13,990 bases of DNA from Candidatus Aminicenantota bacterium (GTDB lineage Bacteria > Acidobacteriota > Aminicenantia > JAMOAD01): the NCBI GenBank assembly GCA_027070475.1, contig JALXDT010000265.1, positions 1 to 13,990 on the forward strand, read 5' to 3'. The notes below the pieces were generated by a model, which was not told where the DNA came from, searched no databases, and worked only from the letters and a program-made list of their open reading frames with translations. A program made the translations under genes and the position numbers. Position 1 is the first letter of the stretch. Every line of letters starts with the position of its first letter. This document shows positions 1 through 7,322 of this stretch, in pieces.

Positions 1-60
1 ATCTTATATATAAATTATAAGCTTTTATGTTTTAGGTATAGTTATATTTTTAAATTTGAA
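1..60. other. AT-rich intergenic stretch with a weak inverted repeat
   Basis: No reading frame of note. A 6-bp inverted repeat (CTTATA at 3-8, TATAAG at 16-21, 7-nt loop) is followed by a short T run at 23-26. It could be the remnant of a terminator of a gene lying left of the window, but the stem is entirely A/T except for one pair and would be unstable, so this is only a possibility. Confidence 0.25.
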
Positions 61-66
61 GAAAAG

Positions 67-95
67 TTGAGAAAGAAAATAAAAAGTGTTAGAAT
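67..95 (+). promoter_or_regulatory. sigma70-like promoter P1 for the rubrerythrin-LOG-MBL operon
   Basis: TTGAGA (67-72) and TAGAAT (90-95) are separated by exactly 17 nt, each one or two bases from the consensus hexamers. Transcription would begin near 102, giving a leader of about 20 nt that contains a strong GGAGG at 111-115, six bases before the ATG at 122. Seen directly as a motif match; in such an AT-rich sequence chance matches occur, but the position just ahead of the first gene supports it. No operator (for example a PerR-like box) was recognised. Confidence 0.6.
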
Positions 96-121
96 TTTAA
101 ACTTTATTTTGGAGGAAAAAA

Positions 122-580
122 ATGAATAAAAATTTTAATTCTATTGAAGAGATACTTGATTTTGCGATTAACAAAGAGTATGAGGCAAGAGATTTTTACA
201 AGGAATGGTCTGCTAAAGTTAAAAATGAAACTTTAAAAGATGTTCTCTTGTCTTTTGCTAATGAGGAACAGAAGCATGCTAATTTAATAATTGATGTAAA
301 AAATGGAAAAAAATTCAAACCTATTGAAAAAAAGATTACTGATATGAAAATCGCAGAGTATATTGTTGATGTTGAACCTTCAAAGGAAATGGATTATCAG
401 GAGGCTTTGATTATTGCTATGAAAAGAGAAAAGGCTGCTTTTAAACTTTACACTGATCTTGCAAATTCTTCAGAAGATGAAAATATAAAAGAATTATTTA
501 ATGCTCTTGCCCAGGAAGAGGCGAAACACAAACTAAGACTTGAGACTATATATGATGAAATTGCTTATCCGGAGAATTAA
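122..580 (+). CDS. Rubrerythrin-like ferritin-family di-iron protein (no rubredoxin domain)
   Basis: A 152-residue all-helical protein with two copies of the ferritin-like iron-binding pattern: ExxAxxFY with E19 and Y26 then EExxH with E49 and H52, and ExxAxxLY with E103 and Y110 then EExxH with E133 and H136. This is the four-helix bundle di-iron site of the rubrerythrin family. Family members reduce hydrogen peroxide in the cytoplasm of anaerobes, usually taking electrons from a rubredoxin domain. Here the CxxC-containing rubredoxin domain is absent at both ends, so electrons must come from a separate partner, or the protein has another role such as iron or ROS handling. The ATG is well placed behind GGAGG (111-115) and promoter P1. 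It is the first gene of a three-gene operon; the next gene starts 4 nt downstream. Confidence 0.88.
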   Translation: MNKNFNSIEEILDFAINKEYEARDFYKEWSAKVKNETLKDVLLSFANEEQKHANLIIDVKNGKKFKPIEKKITDMKIAEYIVDVEPSKEMDYQEALIIAMKREKAAFKLYTDLANSSEDENIKELFNALAQEEAKHKLRLETIYDEIAYPEN

Positions 581-583
581 GAG

Positions 584-1399
584 GTGGGAGGTAAAAAGTT
601 TAATCTGAAAAAAGCATACAAAAATGAGGAGTTTTTAACCAGCAGAGAGGCGAGAATTATAAGAATTCTTGCTGAATACATTGAACCTGAGACAAGATTT
701 GAAAAATTTAATATTAAGGATACTATTGTATTCTTTGGCTCAGCAAGGATTATTCCGGAAGACGAAGCTCTAAAAAATGTTGAGCTTCTTGAAAAAAAGA
801 AGAGAACTAAGAGAATTGAAAAGCTCTTGGATGAAGCAAGAAAAGATCTTGTTTTTTCTAAATATTATGAAGCAGCTCGAGAATTGGCAAAAAAGATTAC
901 AGAATGGTCTAAAGAAATCCATAATGAAGAGCATAGATTTATTGTTTGCTCAGGTGGTGGCCCCGGAATTATGGAAGCTGCAAACAAGGGCGCATCGGAA
1001 GCGGGAGGAGTATCTATTGGATTGAATATAAGCCTTCCGTTTGAGCAGGAACCAAATCCTTATATTACAAGAGAGCTTGCCTTTGAATTCCACTATTTTT
1101 TCATGAGAAAATTCTGGTTTGTTTATCTTGCAAAAGCCATAATAGTATTTCCCGGCGGATTCGGAACAATGGATGAATTTTTTGAACTCCTTACTCTTGT
1201 TCAAACCAAAAAGCTGGAAAAACAAATCCCTATTGTACTCTATGGTAAAGAGTACTGGGATGAAATAATAAATTTTGATGCCTTGGTTAAATGGGGGACT
1301 ATAAGTGAAGGGGATTTAAAGCTCTTTAAGTTTTTTGACAATGTTGACGAAGCTTTTCTTTACATTAAAGATGAGCTTACAAAAGAATATTTGGAGTAA
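584..1399 (+). CDS. LOG-family protein (TIGR00730/COG1611 nucleotide phosphoribohydrolase-like)
   Basis: 271 residues with a Rossmann-like fold. The family signatures are GGGPGIMEAA at residues 124-133 and the catalytic/nucleotide-binding PGGxGTxxE at 190-198 (ending in E198). An earlier FFGSARI segment near residue 50 is the typical first strand. Members called 'lysine decarboxylase-like' in old annotation are actually phosphoribohydrolases: plant and bacterial LOG proteins release base from cytokinin or other nucleoside monophosphates, and PpnN cleaves purine monophosphates. The true substrate here is unknown. The start is GTG at 584, supported by GGAG at 571-574, inside the end of the upstream gene; no in-frame ATG lies near. 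It has an N-terminal helical extension of about 45 residues and a charged insert at about residues 70-105, making it longer than minimal LOG proteins. It is the second gene of the P1 operon. Confidence 0.86.
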   Translation: MGGKKFNLKKAYKNEEFLTSREARIIRILAEYIEPETRFEKFNIKDTIVFFGSARIIPEDEALKNVELLEKKKRTKRIEKLLDEARKDLVFSKYYEAARELAKKITEWSKEIHNEEHRFIVCSGGGPGIMEAANKGASEAGGVSIGLNISLPFEQEPNPYITRELAFEFHYFFMRKFWFVYLAKAIIVFPGGFGTMDEFFELLTLVQTKKLEKQIPIVLYGKEYWDEIINFDALVKWGTISEGDLKLFKFFDNVDEAFLYIKDELTKEYLE

Positions 1400-1400
1400 A

Positions 1401-2093
1401 TTGAAGGTTTACATAGTTTTTGATAATAAAGCTAAGGAAGGTTTTAAAAAAGGATGGGGATTATCTCTTTATATTAAGACTGATGAAAAAAATATTCTCT
1501 TTGATACCGGATGTTCAGGAGAGGATTTAATCTTCAATCTTGATAAATTTAATATAGATTTTGCTGCTTTTTCTGATGTTGTTATTTCCCATGCCCATTG
1601 GGATCACACGGGAGGGATTTTTTCTCTTTTAAATAAAGGAGGAGCTTACAATTTTTTCGTAGGAGAAAGTTTTAGCAAAAAATTTTCATTTGAGATAGAG
1701 GAGAGAAAGGGCAGGGTAATAAGAGGAAATGAGTGGAGAAAAATTAGTGAAAATTTTTACATAACGCCAGAACTTAAAGACAACTTTCCTGAACAAGCAC
1801 TTGTTTATAACACGGAAAGCTTTTCGTTCCTATTTTTAGGTTGTTCACATCCCAAGGTTGAAGAGTTTGCTAAATTAACCTTTAAAAAATTCAACAATCC
1901 TTTGTATATGATGGGAGGATTTCACTTTTATCCTCTTTCGAATGAAGAAATAGAGTTTAGGTTAAATGAATTAAAAAAAATACCGATTTTAAAAATCTAT
2001 CCTCTGCACTGTACGGGAGATAGGGGAAGAGAGCTTGTACTTAGAAAATTTGAAGGAGAGAATTTAAAGGCTGGGGATACAGTAAAAATCTAA
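1401..2093 (+). CDS. Metallo-beta-lactamase-fold hydrolase, COG1237 (dihydropterin / RFA-P synthase-like) type
   Basis: 230 residues from a TTG start two bases after the LOG stop; a TTG here (GGAG at 1393-1396) removes an otherwise implausible 65-nt overlap that an ATG at 1335 would give, and it starts directly on the first beta strand (KVYIVFDN). Metal-binding motif HxHxDH is at H64, H66, D68 and H69, followed by further conserved histidines in GCSH (H150), GGFH (H175) and PLHCTG (H203). The GCSH/GGFH/HCTG set is characteristic of COG1237, the family containing the archaeal enzyme annotated as 7,8-dihydropterin-6-methyl-4-(beta-D-ribofuranosyl)aminobenzene-5'-phosphate synthase. That function belongs to methanopterin synthesis and is not established for bacterial members, so I infer only a metal-dependent phosphoester or pterin-like hydrolase. 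Last gene of the P1 operon; only 45 nt separates its stop from the next operon's ATG. Confidence 0.82.
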   Translation: MKVYIVFDNKAKEGFKKGWGLSLYIKTDEKNILFDTGCSGEDLIFNLDKFNIDFAAFSDVVISHAHWDHTGGIFSLLNKGGAYNFFVGESFSKKFSFEIEERKGRVIRGNEWRKISENFYITPELKDNFPEQALVYNTESFSFLFLGCSHPKVEEFAKLTFKKFNNPLYMMGGFHFYPLSNEEIEFRLNELKKIPILKIYPLHCTGDRGRELVLRKFEGENLKAGDTVKI

Positions 2094-2119
2094 AAAGTAA
2101 GGAAATTTCATTTTAAAGT

Positions 2120-2148
2120 TTGACTTAAAAACCTTTTAATGATATTTT
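2120..2148 (+). promoter_or_regulatory. sigma70-like promoter P2, abutting the ATG of the flippase-like gene
   Basis: TTGACT (2120-2125) and TATTTT (2143-2148) with a 17-nt spacer. The expected transcription start, about 7 nt after the -10 box, is 2155-2157, exactly at the ATG at 2157. No GGAGG-like sequence precedes that ATG, unlike most genes in the window. Together these suggest a leaderless transcript for the six-gene operon. The hexamers are seen directly; leaderless initiation is inferred. Confidence 0.6.
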
Positions 2149-2156
2149 TAGTGACT

Positions 2157-3191
2157 ATGAAAAAGACGATAAACACTTTAATAATAGTGGGTTTGGTTGT
2201 GTTTTTTCTTTGGCTTTTTGCAAAAAATCTTGACATTGAAAAAGCAAAATACTATATTGTACATACAAGGCTAAGATTCTTATTTTTTATTTTTTTAGTT
2301 TATCCCTTTATCTATTATTTTCGTTCTTTACGGTGGCGACAAATAATGGGAAAAGAGGGAGAAAAGATGAAACTGATAGATGTTTATTCATCAAATATAT
2401 TAGGTTTTGCGATCAACTATACCATACCGGCAAGGGTTGGTGAGTTTGCAAGAGCAGCCATATTAGGTAAGAAAACAGGTGTTAGTACAATGTTTATTTT
2501 TAGCACTGTTCTGATAGAAAGAATCCTTGACCTTGGAGCAATGGTGTTCTTTGCAGGCTTTTTTTATATTTTTAAAGGTTATGCTTTCACAGATATGAAT
2601 CCAACTAAAAACTCTATGCAATTTTTGTTAAAGGGGAGCGTGATTGCCTTCATCTCTTTTGTGGTTTTGATGCTTGCTCTTTTTTTTATCTATTTTTTTA
2701 AAAGAAAGGTGATAATCTTCTGGGAAAAGCTTTGCAATAAAATTTTACCTAAAAAGATGAGAAGAGGAGCCATCGAGATAGGAGACAGATTTATTGAAGG
2801 GCTGATATCTCTTTTTGAAAATGAAAGGAAAATAGATATTTTTATTAATTCCCTTGTTATATGGTTTTTGATTTCAACAGGATATTGGATTGCCCTTATT
2901 GATTTTGGTTTGAAGGTAAACTTTGTGGCGATAATACCTTATATAGTGGCTCTTTTAATAGGGGCTTCAATCCCCACTCCGGGAATGGTAGGAGGATTTG
3001 AGGCATTATCTCAAATGGCATTAACGGGTTTTTATCATATGAATAAAAATATAGCTGCTGCTGCTACTATTTTAATGCATCTGTCTTTGATAATGATTAC
3101 TCTATTACTTGCCATTCCCTTTTTAATAAGGGAGGGGAAATGGGTTCTTGATATAAGTAAGTATAAAAAAATGAAGGATGGGATAAAATGA
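2157..3191 (+). CDS. Lysylphosphatidylglycerol synthase TM region / UPF0104 flippase-like membrane protein
   Basis: 344 residues, strongly hydrophobic with about seven or eight membrane helices separated by basic loops. The segment [20 protein letters not shown] followed by a conserved ER(I)LDL-type helix, and the C-terminal segment with [12 protein letters not shown], match the UPF0104/TIGR00374 family (N-terminal half of MprF, YbhN, archaeal AglD). Family members are thought to flip or handle polar lipids in the inner membrane; the substrate here is unknown. The aminoacyl-transferase domain of MprF is absent. I prefer ATG 2157 to the in-frame ATG 2139 because 2139 lies upstream of the -10 box of promoter P2 and would not be on the transcript. 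The stop overlaps the nrdR start (ATGA). First gene of the P2 operon. Confidence 0.85.
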   Translation: MKKTINTLIIVGLVVFFLWLFAKNLDIEKAKYYIVHTRLRFLFFIFLVYPFIYYFRSLRWRQIMGKEGEKMKLIDVYSSNILGFAINYTIPARVGEFARAAILGKKTGVSTMFIFSTVLIERILDLGAMVFFAGFFYIFKGYAFTDMNPTKNSMQFLLKGSVIAFISFVVLMLALFFIYFFKRKVIIFWEKLCNKILPKKMRRGAIEIGDRFIEGLISLFENERKIDIFINSLVIWFLISTGYWIALIDFGLKVNFVAIIPYIVALLIGASIPTPGMVGGFEALSQMALTGFYHMNKNIAAAATILMHLSLIMITLLLAIPFLIREGKWVLDISKYKKMKDGIK

Positions 3192-3640
3192 GATGTCCTT
3201 ATTGCAATAGTGATAATGTCAGAGTTATTGACACAAGAGAGATAAAAAATGGATTTGAGATAAGAAGACGAAGGGAGTGTTTGTCATGCGGTGCAAGATT
3301 TACGACCTATGAAAGAATAGAGGAAAAACCTATTTTAGTGATTAAGAAAAATGGAGAAAGAGAGCAGTTTGACAGAGAGAAAATAGTTAGAGGAATAATG
3401 AGAGCATGTCAGAAAAGACCTGTTTCTGCAGAGGATATAGAGAGAATAGTTGATAGGGTTGAAAAGGAAATCTTTGAATCGGGGAAAAGAGAGGTAAAAA
3501 CAATATTTATCGGGGAGATTATTATGGAAGAGCTCAGGAAACTTGATAAAGTTGCATATGTAAGATTCGCTTCTGTTTACAGAGATTTTAGAGATATTGA
3601 AGAGTTTGAAAAAGAGCTTAATAAATTAAAAAAAATATGA
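3188..3640 (+). CDS. nrdR: Transcriptional repressor NrdR
   Basis: 150 residues, the usual NrdR length. An N-terminal zinc ribbon has C3, C6, C31 and C34 with the family-typical run RRRREC and [10 protein letters not shown], and is followed by an ATP-cone domain (about residues 49-139) that senses dATP/ATP. NrdR binds NrdR boxes in front of ribonucleotide reductase operons and represses them when dATP is high. No ribonucleotide reductase gene and no convincing NrdR box lies in this window, so its targets are elsewhere. ATG 3188 overlaps the upstream stop by 4 nt (ATGA), so translation is probably coupled; only a weak GGAT-type ribosome site precedes it. In many bacteria nrdR sits in mixed operons, so its neighbours here say little about its role. 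Confidence 0.97.
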   Translation: MRCPYCNSDNVRVIDTREIKNGFEIRRRRECLSCGARFTTYERIEEKPILVIKKNGEREQFDREKIVRGIMRACQKRPVSAEDIERIVDRVEKEIFESGKREVKTIFIGEIIMEELRKLDKVAYVRFASVYRDFRDIEEFEKELNKLKKI

Positions 3641-3646
3641 TTTAAA

Positions 3647-3732
3647 GGAGGAACCATGGGGTAAAGAAGGGTAAAGATCCTCTTATATTTGAAAAGGTTT
3701 TAAGAAGAGAAGTCGGAACAATTTACCCTCCT
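3647..3732 (+). other. Frameshifted 5' end of hsp20: strong RBS, ATG-GGG-TAA, then the N-terminal arm in another frame
   Basis: GGAGG at 3647-3651 sits 4 nt before ATG 3656, but that frame reads only Met-Gly-stop (TAA at 3662-3664). The frame of the Hsp20 domain is open from 3646 and encodes 24 plausible residues from 3661 (Val-Lys-Lys-Gly-Lys-Asp-Pro then LIFEKVLRREVGTIYPP) leading straight into the conserved PPMDI, but it has no ATG, GTG or TTG before 3733. Adding one G to the four-G run at 3658-3661, or slipping -1 on it, would join the two into a 126-residue protein. A 10-nt near-repeat (GGGTAAAGA at 3659 and 3669) lies here too. Whether this is an assembly error, a real mutation or programmed slippage cannot be decided from sequence alone. 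Confidence 0.75.
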
Positions 3733-4035
3733 ATGGATATAAGTGAGGAAAAGGAATATGTCATAGTCAGGGTTAATCTACCCGGAGTAAAAAAGAAAGA
3801 TATAAAAGTTTATTTAGACAACAGGAGCTTGATAATAGAGGGGGTTAAAAAGAAAAGCAAAGAGGAGGAGGGCTCTGTCTTTTACAGAATTGAGAGAGAG
3901 TTTGGTAAATTTTACAGGGAAATTAGCTTTAATATCCCGATAGACTCTGATAAAATATCGGCTGAATTTTCTGATGGTGTTCTTACAATTAAATTAAGAA
4001 AAATTAAGAGAAAAATAAAGGTGGATATAGGATAA
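3733..4035 (+). CDS. Small heat-shock protein Hsp20 (alpha-crystallin domain); 5' end out of frame
   Basis: The uninterrupted frame from ATG 3733 gives 100 residues, nearly all alpha-crystallin domain: VNLPGVKKKDIKVYLDNRSL near the start, the central FYREISFNIPIDSDKISAEF segment, and GVLTIKLRK near the end, which is the family's dimerisation/edge-strand region (G-V-L-x-I/V). Hsp20 proteins are ATP-independent holdases that keep unfolding proteins soluble in the cytoplasm. Family members normally have a variable N-terminal arm and a short C-terminal IxI tail; the tail is brief here (IKVDI). ATG 3733 has no ribosome site and its Met aligns with an internal position of the usual P-x-V/M-D-I motif, so the natural protein very likely begins at 3656 via a frame change. 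The next gene, lon, follows 12 nt later, a sensible proteostasis pairing. Confidence 0.85.
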   Translation: MDISEEKEYVIVRVNLPGVKKKDIKVYLDNRSLIIEGVKKKSKEEEGSVFYRIEREFGKFYREISFNIPIDSDKISAEFSDGVLTIKLRKIKRKIKVDIG

Positions 4036-4047
4036 AAGGAGGTTTAA

Positions 4048-6498
4048 ATGAGTGAAGAAGAAAAAAAACAAGAAAATAGTGAAGTCGAGATAAATAAAGA
4101 GGAAGATATTATAGAGAAGAGCAAAAAGGAGGAGATTCCTGAAGATATTCCCGTTATTTTTATAAGGGATCTTGTTGTCTTTCCCTATATGGCATTGCCT
4201 TTGCATGTAGGAAGAGAAAAATCAAAGAATGCGGTGGATGAAGCCTTATCTAAAAATAGAATGGTCTTACTCTTGACTCAAAAGGATGCAAAGATTGAGG
4301 ATCCTACTGTTGATGATGTTTATAGGGTGGGAACAGTTGCTGTTATATTAAGAATGCTCAAACTTTCAAGCGGTGATATAAGGCTATTTATTCAAGGGTT
4401 AAAGAGAGCCAGAGTTAAGGAGTTGAGTGCAGATTATCCATTTGCAAAAGCAAAGATAGAGGTTTTAGAGGATAAAGAGGTGTCAGAGGAAACACTTGAA
4501 GTTAAAGCTCTTAAGAGAAATGTAAAAAGCTCTTTTGAAAAATTTGTAGAATTGGGCAAACAGCTTCCTCCAGAGCTTGTCTTTTACATCCAGGATATTG
4601 AAGATCTTGGGAAATTGGCGGATAATGTAATTGCCTACCTTTCTCTGGAAATCAAGGATGCACAGGCATTGCTTGAGACTGAGGATAGCTTTGAAAGGCT
4701 AAAAAAAGTTTATGAATTGATTTTAAAAGAGATTCAAATTCTTCAGGTTCAAAGGGAAATATCCAATAAGGCAAAAGAGGAGATTGATAATCTTCAGAAA
4801 GAATATATTTTAAGGCAACAGCTTAAAGCTATAAAAGAACAGTTAGGGGAAACAAGTGAGCTTGAGGAAGAGATAAAAGCATATAAAGAGAAAATTGAAA
4901 AGGCCAAGCTTCCTGAAAAGGCTAAGGAAGAGGTTGAAAGACAGCTTTCAAGGCTTGAGAAAATGCATCCTGAATCTGCGGAGAGCAATGTAATAAGAAA
5001 TTATCTTGATTGGATGCTTTCCCTCCCCTGGAGTAAATCAACCAAGGATAATTTGAATATAAAGAAAGCAAAGAAAATCTTAAATGAAGACCATTATGAC
5101 CTTGAAAAGGTTAAAGATAGAATACTTGAATTTCTGGCAGTAAGAAAACTTTCCAAAAAACTGAAAGGTCCTATCCTATGTTTTGTCGGACCTCCGGGAG
5201 TAGGTAAAACCTCACTTGGAAGATCAATTGCAAGGGCAATGGGAAGAAAATTTGTAAGGACATCCCTTGGTGGAGTTCACGATGAGGCTGAGATAAGAGG
5301 TCACAGAAGGACATATGTGGGAGCCCTTCCCGGTAGAATTATTCAGGGAATAAAACAGGCAGGTTCAAACAATCCTGTCTTTATGCTTGATGAAGTTGAT
5401 AAGATAGGAGCTGATTTCAGAGGAGACCCATCATCAGCTCTTCTTGAAGTCCTTGATCCTGAACAGAATCACTCTTTTATGGATAATTATCTTGGAGTTC
5501 CATTTGATTTATCAAATGTTCTTTTTATAGCAACAGCCAATTTACTTGATCCGATACAGCCCGCATTCAGGGATAGAATGGAGATTATTTATCTTCCGGG
5601 ATACACTGATGAGGAAAAATTACAGATAGCGAAAAAATTCCTTATCCCGCGACAGATAAAAGAAAATGGATTGAAAAAGTCAGATGTTCATTTTTCAGAT
5701 TCTGCGATTCTGAGAATAATAAATGAATACACAAGAGAGGCAGGTGTTAGAAACCTTGAGAGAAATATAGGAAGTGTTTGCAGAAAAATTGCTAAAACGA
5801 TAGCTGAAAAGGGGAGGAAAAAGTTTAGAATTACAGATAAAAGCATAGAAAAGTATCTCGGAAAACCTAAGATTTTCAGAGATCAGCTCCTTAAAGAGGA
5901 TAAGGTTGGTGTTGCAACAGGACTTGCATGGACACCTTCCGGAGGAGATATTCTTTTCATAGAAGCGATTTCAATGAAAGGAAAAGGAGGATTGATTTTA
6001 ACAGGTTCACTGGGAAATGTGATGAAAGAATCAGCAACAGCTGCTCTTTCCTATATTAAAGCAAACTCTTCGGAATTGGGCGTATCGGAGGAATGTTTTA
6101 AGGGGAGGGACATACATATACATGTGCCGGAAGGTGCCATTCCAAAGGATGGTCCCTCTGCAGGTGTTACTATTTTCACAGCAATTGTATCACTTCTTAC
6201 AAAAATTCCGGTAAGAAAGGAAGTTGCTATGACAGGGGAAATTACTTTGCAAGGTAGAGTATTGCCTGTCGGTGGAATAAAGTCTAAGGTTCTTGCCGCT
6301 TTAAGAGCGGGAATTAAGAAGATAATTCTTCCATCATACAATGAAAAGGACCTTGATGAGATCCCCAAATATGTTAAGAGGAAGCTGGAATTTGTTTTTG
6401 TTGATACTGTGGATCAAGTATTAAAGGAAGCTCTTGTAAAATTTCCCAAAAGAAAATCCCGTAAAAAGGTGGTTAAAAAGGTTGAAAAGAAAAAGTAA
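4048..6498 (+). CDS. lon: ATP-dependent protease Lon (LonA type)
   Basis: 816 residues, slightly longer than the E. coli enzyme. In order: a highly charged N-terminal tail (about 1-33), the LON substrate-recognition domain starting at IPVIFIRDLVVFPYMALP, a coiled-coil linker rich in Glu/Lys (about 225-310), an AAA+ module with Walker A GPPGVGKTS (381-389, K387) and Walker B LDE (D448, E449), and the serine protease domain with PKDGPSAG (catalytic S704) and the partner lysine K747, 43 residues later as in E. coli (S679/K722). All catalytic residues are intact. Lon unfolds and degrades damaged and specific regulatory proteins in the cytoplasm. The C-terminus carries an unusual lysine-rich tail of about 20 residues. 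ATG 4048 follows AAAGGAGG by 6 nt. Lon is often heat-induced, but no separate heat-shock promoter or CIRCE element was seen. Confidence 0.98.
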   Translation: MSEEEKKQENSEVEINKEEDIIEKSKKEEIPEDIPVIFIRDLVVFPYMALPLHVGREKSKNAVDEALSKNRMVLLLTQKDAKIEDPTVDDVYRVGTVAVILRMLKLSSGDIRLFIQGLKRARVKELSADYPFAKAKIEVLEDKEVSEETLEVKALKRNVKSSFEKFVELGKQLPPELVFYIQDIEDLGKLADNVIAYLSLEIKDAQALLETEDSFERLKKVYELILKEIQILQVQREISNKAKEEIDNLQKEYILRQQLKAIKEQLGETSELEEEIKAYKEKIEKAKLPEKAKEEVERQLSRLEKMHPESAESNVIRNYLDWMLSLPWSKSTKDNLNIKKAKKILNEDHYDLEKVKDRILEFLAVRKLSKKLKGPILCFVGPPGVGKTSLGRSIARAMGRKFVRTSLGGVHDEAEIRGHRRTYVGALPGRIIQGIKQAGSNNPVFMLDEVDKIGADFRGDPSSALLEVLDPEQNHSFMDNYLGVPFDLSNVLFIATANLLDPIQPAFRDRMEIIYLPGYTDEEKLQIAKKFLIPRQIKENGLKKSDVHFSDSAILRIINEYTREAGVRNLERNIGSVCRKIAKTIAEKGRKKFRITDKSIEKYLGKPKIFRDQLLKEDKVGVATGLAWTPSGGDILFIEAISMKGKGGLILTGSLGNVMKESATAALSYIKANSSELGVSEECFKGRDIHIHVPEGAIPKDGPSAGVTIFTAIVSLLTKIPVRKEVAMTGEITLQGRVLPVGGIKSKVLAALRAGIKKIILPSYNEKDLDEIPKYVKRKLEFVFVDTVDQVLKEALVKFPKRKSRKKVVKKVEKKK

Positions 6499-7321
6499 AT
6501 TTATTTTAATTGTATTTGTTTTATTTTTTTTATTATCTCAAACTTTTTTGAGGGCAGAGGAAGAGACAAAAAATAATAATAATTTTTTCAAAAATATTTT
6601 TGATGATGAAATAGCTATATGGACATCTCCCGCTCATATGAAAGCAGAGCATCTTCTTCTATGGGTTCCTGTTGTGGCTACGACATTGATTTTAATAGCA
6701 AATGATGAAAATATCTATTCTGAATTTCAGAAATTCAAGGATAATAATGGTTGGGTTCAGGATTTAAGTCCTCAGATTACAAAATTGGGAGATGGTTGGT
6801 CATCTGTGATTATATCGGGTGCTTTTTATTTGGGAGGCCTTGCATTTAAAAGTGATAGGGCAAAGAAAACAGCAGCTTTGGGGCTTCAAGTGTTGGTTCA
6901 TACAGGTATTGTGGTTCAGGTGGGAAAACATCTGACAGGAAGATCAAGGCCAGGATATACAGATGGAGTTGACCACTGGTACGGACCTTCGGGATTTTTT
7001 AAAAGATATGAAGAGGGCTTTGCAAAGTATGATGCTTTTCCTTCTGGGCATACGATAACCGTTTGGGGAATGGCTACGGTTATTGCCGAACAGTATAAGG
7101 ATAAAGCTTTTATTCCAATTATCTCATATACACTTGCCACTTTAACAGGTTTGTCCAGAGTAACTGAGAAGGCCCACTGGCTTTCCGATGTTTTTTTAGG
7201 AGCGGTTCTGGGACACACAATTGCAGAATTTATCATAAAGAGGGATAGATTAAGAAATCTTTCAATAAATCCTTATGTTTCATCCGATGGGATTAAGCTG
7301 AGTATTAGCTATAGTTTTTAA
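6482..7321 (+). CDS. Exported PAP2-family phosphatase (phosphatidic acid / undecaprenyl-PP phosphatase-like)
   Basis: 279 residues from TTG 6482, overlapping the lon 3' end by 17 nt in another frame; an AAGGTGG lies about 10 nt upstream. Residues 1-25 form a signal peptide (basic KRKSK, hydrophobic core, cleavage likely after FLRA). The three PAP2/VPA motifs are complete: Kx6RP (K149, R156, P157), PSGH (187-190, H190) and SRx5Hx3D (S225, R226, H232, D236), so it should be active. Family members dephosphorylate lipid phosphates such as phosphatidic acid, undecaprenyl diphosphate or lipid A. The mature protein ends with alternating hydrophobic residues and a terminal Phe (KLSISYSF), resembling an outer-membrane beta-barrel C-terminal strand, so an outer-membrane or envelope position is possible. 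It shares the P2 operon with the flippase-like gene, hinting at lipid turnover. Confidence 0.85.
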   Translation: MKRKSKFILIVFVLFFLLSQTFLRAEEETKNNNNFFKNIFDDEIAIWTSPAHMKAEHLLLWVPVVATTLILIANDENIYSEFQKFKDNNGWVQDLSPQITKLGDGWSSVIISGAFYLGGLAFKSDRAKKTAALGLQVLVHTGIVVQVGKHLTGRSRPGYTDGVDHWYGPSGFFKRYEEGFAKYDAFPSGHTITVWGMATVIAEQYKDKAFIPIISYTLATLTGLSRVTEKAHWLSDVFLGAVLGHTIAEFIIKRDRLRNLSINPYVSSDGIKLSISYSF

Positions 7322-7322
7322 A

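Noticed and set aside
1335..1400. ATG 1335 as the start of the MBL-fold gene
   Set aside because: It would overlap the LOG gene by 65 nt and add 22 residues with no family similarity; TTG 1401 begins at the first conserved strand.
2139..2156. In-frame ATG 2139 as the start of the flippase-like gene
   Set aside because: It lies upstream of the -10 box of a good promoter and has no ribosome site; ATG 2157 sits at the predicted transcription start and begins with a normal basic segment (MKKT).
2249..2266. NrdR-box-like ACTATATTGTAC inside the flippase-like gene
   Set aside because: It matches only the AT core of the consensus, is within coding sequence, and has no tandem partner or ribonucleotide reductase gene nearby.
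3541..3655. Search for a CIRCE element or separate heat-shock promoter before hsp20 and lon
   Set aside because: No inverted repeat of the CIRCE type and no correctly spaced heat-shock sigma motifs were found; the 15-nt gap leaves little room.
6051..6368. 105-codon minus-strand frame opposite the Lon protease domain
   Set aside because: It lies wholly against a highly conserved, intact domain and shows no family features.
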